A DNA stretch of 26,574 nt from Phascolarctobacterium_B sp045598345. Lineage in GTDB: Bacteria > Bacillota > Negativicutes > Acidaminococcales > Acidaminococcaceae. The stretch lies in contig JAZLLX010000089.1 of NCBI GenBank assembly GCA_045598345.1, positions 1 through 26,574 on the forward strand, given 5' to 3'. How positions within the stretch are numbered: the stretch's first letter is position 1; each line of letters starts with the position of its first letter. Both the position numbers and the translations under genes were made by a program. Shown one piece after another: positions 20,799-26,574 of this stretch. Below the pieces are notes generated by a model. The model was not told where the DNA came from. It saw only the letters and a program-made list of their open reading frames with translations, and searched no databases.

Positions 20799-21389
20799 AT
20801 GGATTTTTTTGATGATGTTTTAGGCAGGATAATCCCTTTAATAATTGTTTTTGTCATTTTCCGCAACCTGCTGACTGTCATCTTCGGCGGCAGGCGGGGT
20901 GGCGAACCTGAACCTGAAGAGGAACCGGCGGAATATGATGCAGAGGGAAATCCTGTGGAAACAGAACCAGCTGAATATGAAGAAGAGGCGGAAGAAACTT
21001 CTGTGGAGGAAGAGCAACGGAAGATTTTAGAAGAGTTTGAGCGGGTTTTGCAACTGCCCAAGGAACCGCCGCCCTTTGACGAGGAACTTTCCAAAAAAGA
21101 ACCCCGCAAAAAGGAGCAGAAAATTATCCGTGACGGGGAAACCACCATCATTCACAGGGATGGGGAAAGTATTGACCATGATTTCAAAGGTGTCATCCAC
21201 CGGGACGGGGAAACTTTGGAACATGACAAATCCAAAATATACACGGAGAAACCTTTGATTGAGGAAGAACAGATTGAGCATATAAAAGTTGCGGAAAAGC
21301 GTTCCGTACAGCGAAAACTCCCCGTCCGTCCCCAGTTGGTGAAGGCGGTAAAATGGATGGAAATTTTGGGCAGGCCGAAAGGGTTTTGA
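20799..21389 (+). CDS. Acidic single-pass membrane protein with DGE-type repeats, floA partner
   Basis: I do not recognise this 196-aa protein. It has one N-terminal membrane helix (about residues 9-28, GRIIPLIIVFVIFRNLLTVI). A highly acidic linker (about 37-80, dominated by Glu) follows, then a helical segment. Next come three short repeats built on the pattern 'I-I/H-R-D-G-E': IIRDGETT, IIHRDGESIDHD and VIHRDGETLEHD (about residues 108-146). A basic C-terminus ends ILGRPKGF. It starts 1 nt after floA and is surely cotranscribed. It occupies the place where NfeD-like partners are often found, but it is not NfeD. Function is unknown; a role alongside FloA in the membrane is inferred from context. 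Confidence 0.75.
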   Translation: MDFFDDVLGRIIPLIIVFVIFRNLLTVIFGGRRGGEPEPEEEPAEYDAEGNPVETEPAEYEEEAEETSVEEEQRKILEEFERVLQLPKEPPPFDEELSKKEPRKKEQKIIRDGETTIIHRDGESIDHDFKGVIHRDGETLEHDKSKIYTEKPLIEEEQIEHIKVAEKRSVQRKLPVRPQLVKAVKWMEILGRPKGF

Positions 21390-21395
21390 TTGTTT

Positions 21396-23060
21396 ATGCA
21401 CAGTTATCTTGTGAGAAAAGCATTAAATGAAAAAGCCGCCTCCGAAAGGGGCGGCGTAAAGTTTCAGGCCGGCTTGCGTAAGCCGGTTGCTTTTGTTTAT
21501 CCCAACTTGTATAAAGTGGGGATGAGCAATTTGGGCTTGCAGATTTTGTACAAGATTTTGAATGACCGTGGTGATGTGGCCTGCGAGCGTTATTTCCTGC
21601 CGGAAAAGGAACTGGTTGCGGAACACAAACGCACCCGCACGCCTTTGTTGAGCGTGGAAAACCAGCGGCAGTTGGCGGATAATGACATAATTTTTGTAAT
21701 GCTCAGTTTTGAAATGGATTATGACAATCTGCTGACGGTTTTGGATTTGGGGAACATCAAACTCCGTGCCAGAGAACGGAACGAAAAAGAACCGCTGATT
21801 ATCATCGGCGGCCCCTGTGCAACTTTTAACCCCCTGCCGATGAGTATGGTGGCGGATGCCTTTGTCATTGGAGAAGGGGAAGAGGTTGTGGGCAAAATTA
21901 TAGAAGCGGATAAGGGTGACAGGGCAGAGGTTTTGGACAGGTTGGCAGGGATTGAAGGGGTCTTTGTGCCAATGCGGAATGCGGAATGCGTAATGCGAAA
22001 TTGGCATAAGGATTTGGAAGCGTACCCCCATACTTCTGCAATTTTGGCGGAGAAGACCGAGTTTAGAAATATGTATATTGTGGAGGTGGCAAGGGGCTGT
22101 GGCAGGCATTGCCGCTTCTGCATGGCGGGTTATTGTTTCCGCAAACCCCGTCCCAGACCACTGGCAAATATTATCCGTGATATAGAAAACCGTCCTGAAG
22201 GTACGGAAAAGATTGGGCTGATGGGGGCGGCGGTGTCCGATTATCCCCAAATTGAGGAACTGACGGATTATTTGGTGGAACATAAAATAAAATTCTCTGT
22301 GGCATCTTTGCGGGCGGACACACTGACGGAAAAAATGTGTGGTGCTTTGGCAGCCAGCGGCCAGCATACCCTGACCGTTGCGCCGGAGGCAGGCAGCGTA
22401 AAACTGCGGAATATGATTAACAAGGGTATAACCGAAGAACATATTTTCCGTGCTTTGGAATTGGGCAGCAGGGCAGGGATTGACAATTTCAAGTTATATT
22501 TTATGATTGGCTTGCCCGGTGAGGATGACGCTGATATTCAGGCAATTATTGATTTGGTGCTGAAAATCAGAAAAACAATGGACGGGCAGGGGAACAAGGG
22601 GGATTTGATTCTTAGTGTCAACGCCTTTGTACCGAAACCCTTTACCCCTTTCCAGTGGTGTGGCCTGGCAAAGCCCGCTGTTTTACGCCACCGCTTCAAA
22701 ATGTTGAAAGATGCTTTTAACAGCGATAAACGGATAAAATTATTGTTGGAGAGTTTGAAAGAAACATTGGTGCAGGCCTATCTTGCCAAAGGGGATGTGG
22801 GGGCAGGCGAGTATTTGCTGCTCAGCCACGAAAAGCAGAAACCGCTCAAATATCTTTTGCAGGAAAATAACTTGAATATGGAAAACATCTGTACACAACC
22901 CCTGGCATTGGATGAAGGTTTGCCCTGGGATTTTCTTGATATGGGTTTCAGCAAGACCTATTTGCAGCAGGAATGGCATAAAGCACAGGAACAGGAATAC
23001 ACGAAGCCGTGCTTTGACGGATGCAGAAGATGCGGGGTGTGCGGTTTTGTTAATGCGTAA
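21396..23060 (+). CDS. B12-binding-domain radical SAM protein (TIGR03960-like)
   Basis: This protein of about 554 aa has a cobalamin-binding-like N-terminal region (VAFVYPNLYKVGMSNLGLQI). The radical SAM cluster is GCGRHCRFCMAGYCFR (C235, C239, C242). SAM-domain stretches follow (LMGAAVSDYPQIEELTDYL; LTVAPEAGSVKLRNMINKGI) and a Cys-rich tail CFDGCRRCGVCGF. This matches the uncharacterised TIGR03960 family. The ATG at 21396 is used, but a TTG at 21390 has better spacing to AAAGGG and is possible. Residues about 193-204 (MRNAECVMRNWH) are encoded by an inserted AATGCGG tandem repeat, in frame, between the B12-like and SAM domains, so function is probably retained. Confidence 0.9.
   Translation: MHSYLVRKALNEKAASERGGVKFQAGLRKPVAFVYPNLYKVGMSNLGLQILYKILNDRGDVACERYFLPEKELVAEHKRTRTPLLSVENQRQLADNDIIFVMLSFEMDYDNLLTVLDLGNIKLRARERNEKEPLIIIGGPCATFNPLPMSMVADAFVIGEGEEVVGKIIEADKGDRAEVLDRLAGIEGVFVPMRNAECVMRNWHKDLEAYPHTSAILAEKTEFRNMYIVEVARGCGRHCRFCMAGYCFRKPRPRPLANIIRDIENRPEGTEKIGLMGAAVSDYPQIEELTDYLVEHKIKFSVASLRADTLTEKMCGALAASGQHTLTVAPEAGSVKLRNMINKGITEEHIFRALELGSRAGIDNFKLYFMIGLPGEDDADIQAIIDLVLKIRKTMDGQGNKGDLILSVNAFVPKPFTPFQWCGLAKPAVLRHRFKMLKDAFNSDKRIKLLLESLKETLVQAYLAKGDVGAGEYLLLSHEKQKPLKYLLQENNLNMENICTQPLALDEGLPWDFLDMGFSKTYLQQEWHKAQEQEYTKPCFDGCRRCGVCGFVNA
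21971..22007 (+). repeat. AATGCGG tandem filler inside the radical SAM gene
   Basis: The words AATGCGG, AATGCGG, AATGCGT and AATGCGA occur in succession inside the coding sequence. The same words form intergenic filler at 5191-5205, 23051-23083 and 26000-26024. The reading frame is kept. Confidence 0.75.
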
Positions 23061-23083
23061 TGCGTAATTCGCAATGCGTAATT
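23061..23083. repeat. Filler block AATGCGTAATTCGCAATGCG
   Basis: Imperfect AATGCGT/AATTCGC repeats begin within the last codons of the radical SAM gene (about 23051) and run into the left end at 23084. Confidence 0.55.
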
Positions 23084-23215
23084 ACGGTAAGATGTTCCTG
23101 TGATTAGATTTTGGGTTTCGGGTGTGCGGGGTTTTGCGAACCCTCGTCCGCCCATAAAGGGGCGGGGGACCGCCTACGGGAGCGTGTTGGCGGTGGTGGG
23201 GTGAGCAATTAGGTT
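23084..23215 (+). repeat. Core B element downstream of the radical SAM gene
   Basis: The left end is at 23084-23107 and core B follows to GTGAGCAATTAGG. Its third stem is ACCGCC (23169-23174) with GGCGGT (23189-23194), a paired double change relative to ACCGAC/GTCGGT in other copies. No right end; AAAGAACAAAGAATAAAG filler (23216-23272) follows. Confidence 0.75.
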
Positions 23216-23272
23216 GATACATTATCAAGAAATAAATGTCAAAGAACAAAGAATAAAGAATAAAGAACATAT

Positions 23273-23426
23273 ATGGTAAAATGTTCCGGTGATTATAGCA
23301 ATAGTTAGCATTATGTTAAGTTTATTGCTTCAGTCGGGGAGAGCGACCCACCCCCGCCTGCCCTTCCATGGTCCTACCGACAATCCACCCCACCCACACC
23401 TGGGCGGGAAAAAACAGTTAGCATTG
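23273..23426 (+). repeat. Core C element truncated at its right end, abutting the acyl-CoA dehydrogenase ribosome binding site
   Basis: The left end is at 23273-23297. Core C has CAGTCGGGGAGAGCGACCCA, with GTCG/CGAC pairing, a C-rich middle, and ACCTGGGCGGG. The right-end hairpin is cut after CAGTTAGCATTG, and AGAGGAGG, the ribosome binding site of the next gene, begins at the next base. A full core C copy is at 26179-26373. Confidence 0.7.
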
Positions 23427-23443
23427 AGAGGAGGTAAGTTAAG

Positions 23444-24583
23444 ATGAACTTTGAATTTAATAAAGATGTACTTGAATTGCGGGAGAGGGTGCGGGAGTTT
23501 GTAGCCAAAGAAATCACTCCTTATGCACATGCAATGGATGAAGAAAATGGTATGCGGTCAGGGTTGTTGGAAAAGGCCGCAGAACTGGGTTTGTTGACTT
23601 TAAGCGTACCTAAAGAATATGGTGGGGCAGGTCTTGATGCGGTAAGTATTGGTGTGATTTATGAAGAAATCGCCAAGGGCTGTGCCGGAGTTGCCACCAC
23701 TTTTGCCGCCAACAGTTTGGCACTCTTGCCCGTGCTTATTGGGGGTAATGAGGAACAGAAAAAAGCAGTTTGCGGTTTGCTTAAGGAAGGTAAATTAGGC
23801 GCTTTTGCCCTCACTGAACCTACGGCGGGCAGTGATGCGGGCAGTGTGAAAACCCGTGCGTTTTTCAATGCAGAAAAAAATACTTATACTTTGAACGGTA
23901 ATAAATGTTTTATAACCAATGCGGGTCTGGCAGATGTTTTTGTAGTGCTTGCCAATACCCGTGAAGACGGCAGTATGCGTGGGCTGACCGCTTTTATTGT
24001 ACCTAAAAATGCAAAGGGTCTTTCCATTGGACAAAAGGAAAACAAAATGGGTATCCGTGCTTCCGATACCCGTTTCATGAAGTTGGAAAATGTGGAAGTT
24101 CCTGCCTCTGCCGTCATTGGCAAACCCGGTATGGGTTTCCGGCTGGCTATGGAAACATTGGAAGTTGCCAGACCTTATGCCGGAATTTTGGCAGTGGGTG
24201 TTGCCCAGAGCGCTTTGGACAGTGCCATTGCCTTTGCCAAAGGTCGTGAGCAGTTTGGCAAACCCATCGGCTCTTTTGAAATGATACAGGCCATGTTGGC
24301 GGATATGGCGATGAAGGTGGAAAGCGCCCGGCTCTTGGTATATAAAGCATTGTGGCTGAAGGATGAGGGCTTGGAATTTGGGAAGGAATCCGCAATGGCG
24401 AAATGTTATGCAGGGGATATGGCAATGCAGGTGACTACGGATGCGGTACAGATTATGGGCGGCTATGGCTACAGCAAAACCGGCCCGGTGGAAAAACTGA
24501 TGCGGGATGCAAAGGTTATGCAAATTTATGAAGGAACAAATCAAGTTCAGCGTTTGATTATTGCGGGGAAACTGCTTAAGTAA
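23444..24583 (+). CDS. Acyl-CoA dehydrogenase (short/branched-chain, butyryl-CoA dehydrogenase-like)
   Basis: This 379-aa FAD enzyme oxidises acyl-CoA to enoyl-CoA, or runs in reverse in butyrate-type fermentation with electron-transferring flavoprotein. The signature ALTEPTAGSDAGSVKT is near residue 125. FAD/substrate residues lie in CFITNAGLADVFVV, and GREQFGKPIGSFEMIQAML is typical. The catalytic Glu is E363 in QIYEGTNQVQR near the C-terminus. Length and end (IIAGKLLK) are standard. A strong AGAGGAGG ribosome binding site is directly joined to a truncated repeat element, so its promoter is either inside the repeats or was displaced. No etfAB lies nearby in this window. The stop overlaps the lspA start by one base. 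Confidence 0.95.
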   Translation: MNFEFNKDVLELRERVREFVAKEITPYAHAMDEENGMRSGLLEKAAELGLLTLSVPKEYGGAGLDAVSIGVIYEEIAKGCAGVATTFAANSLALLPVLIGGNEEQKKAVCGLLKEGKLGAFALTEPTAGSDAGSVKTRAFFNAEKNTYTLNGNKCFITNAGLADVFVVLANTREDGSMRGLTAFIVPKNAKGLSIGQKENKMGIRASDTRFMKLENVEVPASAVIGKPGMGFRLAMETLEVARPYAGILAVGVAQSALDSAIAFAKGREQFGKPIGSFEMIQAMLADMAMKVESARLLVYKALWLKDEGLEFGKESAMAKCYAGDMAMQVTTDAVQIMGGYGYSKTGPVEKLMRDAKVMQIYEGTNQVQRLIIAGKLLK

Positions 24584-25032
24584 TGGAATTTTTGGCTTTG
24601 CTGATGTTGGTGCTGGCAGCCGACAGGGTGAGCAAGTTAATAGTGACGGAATATATGCGTTTGGGTGAAAGCATTGAATTTTTAGGTGAGTACTTTCATT
24701 GGACATATATTCTAAATGAAGGGGCGGCCTTTGGACTTTTGCAAGGGGGAAGATGGATTTTTATTGCACTTGCTTTAATCATTGTGGTGATGGGTTACTA
24801 TTTTCGCAAGGATATTCTGCAACAGGACTGGCTGACCCAGTGCGGTGTGGCGTGCTTTATCGCCGGCACTATCGGCAACCTGATTGACCGGGCATTATTC
24901 GGAGCGGTGATTGACTTTATTGATTTGCGTGTTTGGCCAATTTTTAATGTGGCGGATATAGGTGTGTGCCTGGGCGTGGCACTTTTACTTTGGAGTATTT
25001 TATGGCAGAATCAACAAGAGAAAAATTCTTAA
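24583..25032 (+). CDS. lspA: Lipoprotein signal peptidase (signal peptidase II)
   Basis: This 149-aa aspartyl membrane protease removes signal peptides from prolipoproteins. Four membrane helices are visible. The conserved GNLIDR is at residues 98-103. The catalytic Asp pair is D111 in GAVIDFIDLRVW and D125 in FNVADIGVCLG. The N-terminal D14-x3-K motif (AADRVSKLIV) is typical. Translation starts at an ATG overlapping the dehydrogenase stop (TAATG) and overlaps the next gene by 31 nt. The lspA-rluD order is widely conserved. The window's CjaA-like lipoprotein is a plausible substrate. Confidence 0.96.
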   Translation: MEFLALLMLVLAADRVSKLIVTEYMRLGESIEFLGEYFHWTYILNEGAAFGLLQGGRWIFIALALIIVVMGYYFRKDILQQDWLTQCGVACFIAGTIGNLIDRALFGAVIDFIDLRVWPIFNVADIGVCLGVALLLWSILWQNQQEKNS

Positions 25033-25931
25033 TACCGGAAAATCTTGCCGGACAAAGGGCGGATGTGGGGCTTGCCTCCCTGTTGGAAGTTACCCGTTCC
25101 AATATGCAGAAATTATTGGAAGATGGCAGGGTGAGCAGGGGCGGGAAAATCCTCAAATCTAATTACAAATTGAAAGCCAATGAGGAAATTGCAGTTGATT
25201 TGCCAGAACTGCAACCTTTGGATGTGCAGCCGGAAAATATCCCTTTGGATATAATTTATGAAGACGAGGATATAATTGTTATAAACAAAGCCAGGGGTAT
25301 GGTGGTGCATCCTGCGGTTGGAAATTACAGCGGTACTTTGGTCAATGCACTTTTATATCATTGCAAAAATTTGAGCGGTATTAACGGTGTCATCCGTCCC
25401 GGAATTGTGCATCGGCTGGACAAGGACACCAGCGGGATTATGATTTGTGCCAAGAATGACAATGCCCATCTGTCGTTGTCAAAACAAATTCAGGACAAGG
25501 TGGCAAGACGCAGTTATTTGGCGGTGGTGCGGGGCAATATTAAGACGGATAAGGGAATGATTACAACACAAATTGCCCGTGATAAAAATGACCGAAAAAA
25601 AATGGCGGTGGTTACAGAGGGTGGAAGAGAAGCCATTACGGAATACACCGTATTGGAACGGTTTGGCAAATACACTTTGGTTGAGTGCCGCCTGCTCACG
25701 GGGCGTACCCATCAGATTAGGGTGCATCTTGAATATCTTGGTTATCCCTTGGTGGGTGACCCAAAGTATTCACCAATGAAAACACCTTTTCATATTGAAG
25801 GTCAGGCCCTGCACAGCGAGAAGTTGACTTTTATCCATCCCCGCACGGGGGAAAGAATGGAATTCAAGGCAGATTTGCCTACGGATATGCAGAAAATTAT
25901 AACCCGCTTGCACTTGGGGCAGTTTAGTTAA
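25002..25931 (+). CDS. rluD: RluD-family 23S rRNA pseudouridine synthase
   Basis: This 309-aa enzyme has an N-terminal S4 RNA-binding domain (about residues 13-75, LAGQRADVGLASLLEVTRS and LLEDGRVSRGGKILK). The catalytic RluA-class motif HRLDKDTSGIMI has Asp at residue 140. Other family segments are VINKARGMVVHPAVG and ECRLLTGRTHQIRVHLEYLG. It forms pseudouridines in 23S rRNA (helix 69 in E. coli RluD), but the exact target cannot be read here. The ATG at 25002 has TGGAG 6 nt upstream; an upstream in-frame GTG at 24966 lies within lspA and is rejected. A repeat-filled region follows the stop. Confidence 0.93.
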   Translation: MAESTREKFLIPENLAGQRADVGLASLLEVTRSNMQKLLEDGRVSRGGKILKSNYKLKANEEIAVDLPELQPLDVQPENIPLDIIYEDEDIIVINKARGMVVHPAVGNYSGTLVNALLYHCKNLSGINGVIRPGIVHRLDKDTSGIMICAKNDNAHLSLSKQIQDKVARRSYLAVVRGNIKTDKGMITTQIARDKNDRKKMAVVTEGGREAITEYTVLERFGKYTLVECRLLTGRTHQIRVHLEYLGYPLVGDPKYSPMKTPFHIEGQALHSEKLTFIHPRTGERMEFKADLPTDMQKIITRLHLGQFS

Positions 25932-26024
25932 GGTTTCAGGTATCAGGTGTCAGGTTAGAGGGTAAAGGATATAGGAATTAGGATTTAGGGGGAGAATATA
26001 ATGCGGAATTCGCAATGCGTAATT
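25932..26024. repeat. Filler block downstream of rluD
   Basis: Successive imperfect tandem words are CAGGTATCAGGTGTCAGG, GATATAGGAATTAGGATTTAG and AATGCGGAATTCGCAATGCG. The order CAGG-type, TTAGG-type, AATGCG-type is the same as after the gene ending at 5132. Confidence 0.55.
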
Positions 26025-26147
26025 ATTGTAAAATGTTCCAGTGATCATAATTGTGTTTCAGGGGTGCGAACTTTTTCCGCCCCAGGCGTGGGGCGGGAGA
26101 CCAGCGACAGTTTTTCGGTGGCTGGTGGTGGGGTCGCACTCTTGTAG
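26025..26147 (+). repeat. Diverged core B element
   Basis: The left end at 26025-26049 is a variant (ATGTTCCAGTGATCATA). The core is diverged but keeps the same fold: outer GTGCGA with TCGCAC, CCGCCCC with GGGGCGG, and ACCAGC (26100-26105) with GCTGGT (26121-26126). All stem sequences differ from other copies in a paired manner. Confidence 0.7.
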
Positions 26148-26178
26148 TTAGAAGTTGTAAGTTAGAAGTTATAAATTA

Positions 26179-26373
26179 AAGGTAAAATGTTCCTGTGATT
26201 ATAGCAGTGGTTAGTGTTATGTTAAGTTTAGTTTTTCAGTCGGGGAGAGCGACCCACCCCGTCTTGCCCTTCTATGTTCCTTTAGGCAATCCACCCCGCC
26301 CACGCCTGGGCGGGAAAATACAGTTCGCATTGTGCGGACTTTTTTTATTCTAATCACAGGAACATATCACCAT
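26179..26373 (+). mobile_element. Complete MITE-like element with core C and both ends
   Basis: The left end is at 26179-26203 and the inverted right end at 26350-26373 (TAATCACAGGAACATATCAC, then CAT). Core C includes CAGTCGGGGAGAGCGACCCA and a perfect hairpin CCCGCCCA-cgcc-TGGGCGGG. The conserved right-end hairpin GTTCGC-attgt-GCGGAC plus TTTTTTTATT follows. About 195 bp, no ORF. Confidence 0.8.
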
Positions 26374-26410
26374 AGTTTTAAGATTTAAGTTTTAACTTTT
26401 AACTGATTTG

Positions 26411-26574
26411 ATGTTCCTGTGATTATAGCAGGAAAGTTGGCAGAGATTGTAGGGGGACGGGTTCTTGCCGTAGGCAAGGTTCCGCACCCGGGCAAAGCAT
26501 CGCTTTGCACAATGTCAGCACATAATGACAGGGTTTTCTGCGTAATCCGCACCCCCAGTCGCCCACCGAAAAAA
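26411..26574 (+). repeat. Core A element, cut by window edge
   Basis: The left end ATGTTCCTGTGATTATA is at 26411-26427, followed by core A with CTTGCC-gta-GGCAAG and GCAAAGC-atc-GCTTTGC hairpins and ATCCGCACCCCCAGTCGC. The 38 bp before it (AGTTTTAAGATTTAAG..., then TTAACTGATTTG) are nearly identical to 9073-9110 before the copy at 9111, so the whole junction was copied together. Confidence 0.75.

Noticed and set aside
23330..23530. Minus-strand ORF across core C and the start of the acyl-CoA dehydrogenase gene
   Set aside because: It is antisense to a well-supported gene and to a repeat, with no ribosome binding site or recognisable protein features.
5265..26427. CRISPR array made of the ATGTTCCTGTGATTATA repeats
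   Set aside because: Spacing is irregular (tens to thousands of bp), the intervening sequences are themselves repeated, inverted copies exist and there are no cas genes.

Overview
The window reads as a chromosomal segment of an anaerobic, low-to-mid GC Firmicute, most likely a member of the Negativicutes. This taxonomic call is an inference from gene content: an rqcH / yicC / gmk / rpoZ / coaBC cluster, rpsU-yqeY-floA, tandem short NSS transporters, an acyl-CoA dehydrogenase and diderm-type gene style. It was not tested by any search. Most genes are housekeeping and lie on the + strand, packed with 1-30 nt overlaps. Five long gene-poor gaps between them are filled with dispersed repeats.

Layout: (1) 1-5132, the start of rqcH (minus) diverging from yicC-gmk-rpoZ-coaBC and two unrecognised genes. 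(2) 5133-9633, a single-chain MmeI-like restriction-modification enzyme bracketed by repeat gaps. (3) 9634-12386, two tandem minus-strand sodium-dependent (NSS) transporters with a terminator. (4) 12387-15995, a predicted cysteine-uptake operon of two permeases, an ATPase and a CjaA-like binding lipoprotein. It is preceded by a promoter, a tiny ORF encoding 8 cysteines in its last 16 residues, and an intrinsic terminator. (5) 16000-19000, rsmE, a DUF559 endonuclease flanked by inverted repeats, mtaB and a HIT hydrolase. (6) 19004-23060, rpsU and yqeY behind a perfect consensus promoter, then floA, an acidic membrane protein and a radical SAM gene. (7) 23444-25931, acyl-CoA dehydrogenase, lspA and an rluD-type pseudouridine synthase, followed by more repeats.

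Two observations stand out. First, the poly-cysteine leader ORF with its terminator looks like a ribosome-mediated, cysteine-sensing attenuator for a cysteine ABC transporter. The binding protein and the leader peptide point independently to the same amino acid. Second, the gaps hold a modular family of small elements. All share the same ~25-bp end (containing ATGTTCCTGTGATTATA), carry one of three different structured cores (A, B, C), and several finish with the same hairpin-plus-T-tract and an inverted copy of the end. Core B folds as a three-way junction whose third stem differs in sequence between copies yet always stays paired. One pair of inverted B cores brackets the DUF559 endonuclease gene. 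Between elements lie short blocks of imperfect 6-9-nt tandem repeats, and one such block has been inserted in frame into the radical SAM gene.
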